Source: Apricaphanius iberus (Eukaryota; Chordata; Actinopteri; Cyprinodontiformes; Aphaniidae). Taken from it: a stretch of DNA of 64,000 nt. The translations under genes were made by a program, and so were the position numbers. The DNA is taken from positions 271,001 to 335,000 of the forward strand of contig JAPXFQ010002633.1 of NCBI GenBank assembly GCA_028564705.1, written 5' to 3'. Below are positions 61,479 to 64,000 of the stretch, piece by piece. Every line of letters starts with the position of its first letter. The first letter of the stretch is position 1. A model generated the notes under the pieces. It was not told the origin of the DNA. It worked only from the letters and a program-made list of their open reading frames with translations, and ran no database searches.

Positions 61479-62340
61479 CAGTCCTGATCAAATGTTTAAG
61501 ACCAATTAAAAAAATGGCAAAAAATCATATTTTGCCTGTTGGATCTTAACAAGGTTATACAAAGTATATCTTTAACATACAATAAAAATAAATAAGAGGG
61601 AGACAACATTTTTTTTGAGCTTGTGATTTATTGAAAACAAAGCTTAAACTGAAACAGGCTGTTTTACAGCCAATCAAAAGTAGGACCACACCCACAGAAA
61701 AAATCGAACCGAAAAAAAAAAGTGAGTAGCTCCATCATCATTGATGATAATTTCAAACATTTGTTACGGCCTGCTTGATGCAAGGGTTTCCACTTAATGA
61801 GTAGGAACATTTCTCTAAGTGGTGAAGAGAGCCGAACAAAGGCAAGGCAAGGCAATTTTATTTGTATAGCACACTTTCAACACAGGGCAATTCAAGGTGC
61901 TTTACATACAGTATGATTAGAATACAAATGAGCAGTTACAATAAGACAATACTCAAGAAAATACAGCAATGTAGGGACATGTGAGTAAAAAACACAGGTT
62001 TAGTTCATTAACTGATCTTGCTGAAGAAAGTGCACAGTCATTTACTGACTGATATTGTTGTACATTTGTTTAAAATTCACTTGCTATCCATCCCCAAAGG
62101 TTTTTAATTTGATTTAGAGCATGAGAACACGCGTGATGGAAAAAAGCGTGATGTTATTCTCCTGGAAGAAGTCCCTTGTGAATGTGGGAATTGTGTACCG
62201 TAGTGTTGTCCTGTTGAAAAACCTAGGTGTTACCACACAAGCGAGACATCTGTACAGAGCCAGTAGGTATTTGACCTCCCTGCACCCACTGAAGCTCCAT
62301 TATTCCACTGAAGGCAAAGTATCTCAGATAATTTTGATCA
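61479..62340 (-). mobile_element. Tc1-like element, antisense, interrupted by a LINE tail
   Basis: The left terminus CAGTCCTGATCAAATGTTTA, then AAGACCA, is a common fish Tc1 end. 62080-62330, in reverse complement, follows transposase sequence (region of the second and third catalytic motifs), with many stops. The middle, 61841 to about 61990, is foreign. Confidence 0.7.
61841..61990 (-). mobile_element. LINE 3' tail inserted in the Tc1-like element
   Basis: AAGGCAAGGCAAGGCAATTT, then TATTTGTATAGCACACTTTC and AATTCAAGGTGCTTTACAT, is in reverse complement the conserved 3' end of fish LINEs. The right limit is uncertain. Confidence 0.65.
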
Positions 62341-62349
62341 TTCATTTTT

Positions 62350-63177
62350 GTAAATGTATGGTAGCTTCTAAATTTGAAGAAAGTAGTAAGAAAAATATTT
62401 AAGAGTTTAATCTGATTTAATGTCCAACAGCAAGGAACTTGTTTGTGTCTTTTTAAACAGTGTATGTATCCAATTAAAGACAAATAAAAGGAGATAACAA
62501 CAATCTCTAACAAAGCCCTCCTAATCACAGATGGACTAAATAAAATGTATATTATTTGCACAAATGAGCACAATAACAACAATAATAATTACAACTCCCA
62601 CTCACCCACCCAGATCAGCTGCTGTGCTGTTCCATTTACACATACATTATGAATATCCTCAGCAATATTCTTCGAATTTACTTTAAAGTGTTAAATGTTT
62701 TATCCATTGTGATTTTTTTTTCTTCCTAGGTTTTCCTTCAATCATTTCGTAGTCGCTTCTTGATAAAGCCTTAAATGCTTCCTAAAACACCCCTTACATG
62801 TTCTGTAATGTGTCTCTAACCAAGAATCATAGAGACATGTTCTTCAATTCATATCTCTGTGATAAAAAATCTGAATCGGTCTAAAGCTAGCGCAGCAAGT
62901 AATTCCACTTTACAGATACTAAAGCTGCTGTTTGAGTTGCAAACATGGTGGTTTAGAAGGGACAGCTGAAGGAGGTATTTCATTTTCCCAATATTTGTGC
63001 AGGTCTAAATCCCTTACAGAGCTTGGCGGCACGTGGGTGCACTGAGACCAAGGAGTTCATCCTCCAGATAAACACAGACAGCCTGACACTTTTTCTTCAC
63101 AAGCACACACATAGATGCACAAATGGACTGACTTTTTACTCTTGTCTCTTTTTTTTTCCTTTCAAACACACACTCAG
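62350..63177. other. Non-coding, nothing recognised
   Basis: No exon or repeat recognised before the candidate terminal exon. Confidence 0.4.
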
Positions 63178-63235
63178 GTTGAATAATGGCCCCAGTGAGT
63201 GGGGCGCCTACGAGGAAAGCTGTCAGTTTAATTGA
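63178..63235 (+). CDS. Candidate terminal exon, weak
   Basis: A long pyrimidine tract (about 63140-63162) and CTCAG at 63173-63177 precede an open frame LNNGPSEWGAYEESCQFN ending in TGA. It needs two bases from an upstream exon, so it fits the phase left by lrfn1 exon 6 but not that left by exon c. No family recognised; a chance open frame is quite possible. Confidence 0.2.
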
Positions 63236-63239
63236 ATCC

Positions 63240-64000
63240 AGTATTCTCCATTCTCCCTGCCTGCTAATTGATTCTGTCAGGCTCGTCTGCTTGACAAAGA
63301 GACTGACATTTTCCCCTGCATGGCCATGACTGTCACATAGTGAGTGACTGTGTGTGTTTGTGTCTTTCTTTAAAAGTGTGTTGACATGCTGATTTTCGTC
63401 CTTGCTATCTATTTTGTCTTCTGTAAACCTGCATGTTTATTTTCCAAGTATTTGTCTATTTTAATTTTCTAGGAATAACATGCCCACTTCCATAGATGAC
63501 TCTACTCCATAGATACAACCTGTTATTTTTTGTGAGGATTTTAACCAATTTTGGATTAGGTTTTAATGAAAAAGTATATTAAAACTTACATTATGTCGAA
63601 TCCTATTGTGATTTTATCTCAAATTACAAACTGCAATGAATAAACTATTAGTCTTAACTTTCTCAACCTAGTACCCTTTTAGATAATTTTACTAATTCTG
63701 TGTTTTTGTCTAAATTCAATTTTAAGTGTTTAAATAAAATAAATGTGTGATGGTCTCACAAATATGTATTTACAGCAAGATTACTTAAAATACAATGAAG
63801 TCTTTAAAACAGTTTTCATATTCAAATTTTAAATACCTGCTGTTGGCAAAATGAAGAAAAACAAACAATTGGGTAATAATTGATTTGCAGAGTAATCTTT
63901 TTATACATTTATCCACATTCTAGTCAAAATGTACATCTCAGCTGGATGCTTTCATTAAGAGCTGGGAGTGTTTTTATTTTAGTTATTTTTTTAAAACTGC
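63240..64000. other. Non-coding end of window
   Basis: AT-rich. AATAAA-type signals (for example GAATAAAC at about 63638) are common by chance in such sequence. Confidence 0.4.

Overview
This is a eukaryotic, AT-rich, repeat-dense window that looks like a ray-finned fish (teleost) chromosome. The supporting signs are vertebrate GT-AG exons of a synaptic adhesion gene; Tc1/mariner-type elements with fish-type sequences; tRNA-derived SINEs ending in a short tetranucleotide tail; L2-like and L1/Tx1-like LINE fragments; and many short microsatellites. There are no operons, ribosome binding sites or CRISPR arrays, and nearly all short open frames are chance or transposon relics.

The one gene I can name is an LRFN/SALM family member, best read as lrfn1, on the + strand. 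Six coding exons (5870-6062, 10874-11025, 11128-11381, 11479-11722, 11843-12000, 16620-17000) splice with consistent phases into 460 codons. They encode a signal peptide, LRRNT, leucine-rich repeats, LRRCT, an Ig domain and the first half of a fibronectin III domain. The second half of FN3, the membrane segment and the cytoplasmic tail were not found in the remaining 47 kb. They must lie beyond the window after a very long intron, or be lost. From memory, mammalian LRFN genes carry this ectodomain on one large exon, so the split structure is unusual.

A second, unrecognised gene is represented by three phase-compatible exons on the same strand (44430-44598, 45635-45717, 48974-49069). A weak candidate terminal exon lies at 63178-63235.

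The rest is intronic or intergenic and built from mobile elements. 4.2-7.3 kb: degenerate Tc1 copies and a SINE with 12-bp target duplications. 10.6 kb and 54.7 kb: two copies of another tRNA-derived SINE. 17.2-19.9 kb: a minus-strand L2-like LINE interrupted by a GC-rich insertion. 22.1-26.2 kb: a nested stack of at least four elements, including a piggyBac-like one with an open N-terminal frame. 28.5-29.7 kb: a TA-flanked element with 25-bp perfect inverted ends packed with GATATC-centred repeats. 38.1-39.2 kb: an almost fully palindromic element split by a SINE. 46.3-48.6 kb: a second copy of the 22-26 kb family, carrying a complete-length Tc1 relative whose transposase spacing is DD38E rather than DD34E. 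53.5-54.6 kb: an L1-like insertion with an inverted 5' half, the mark of twin priming. 61.5-62.3 kb: a Tc1 copy itself interrupted by a LINE tail.
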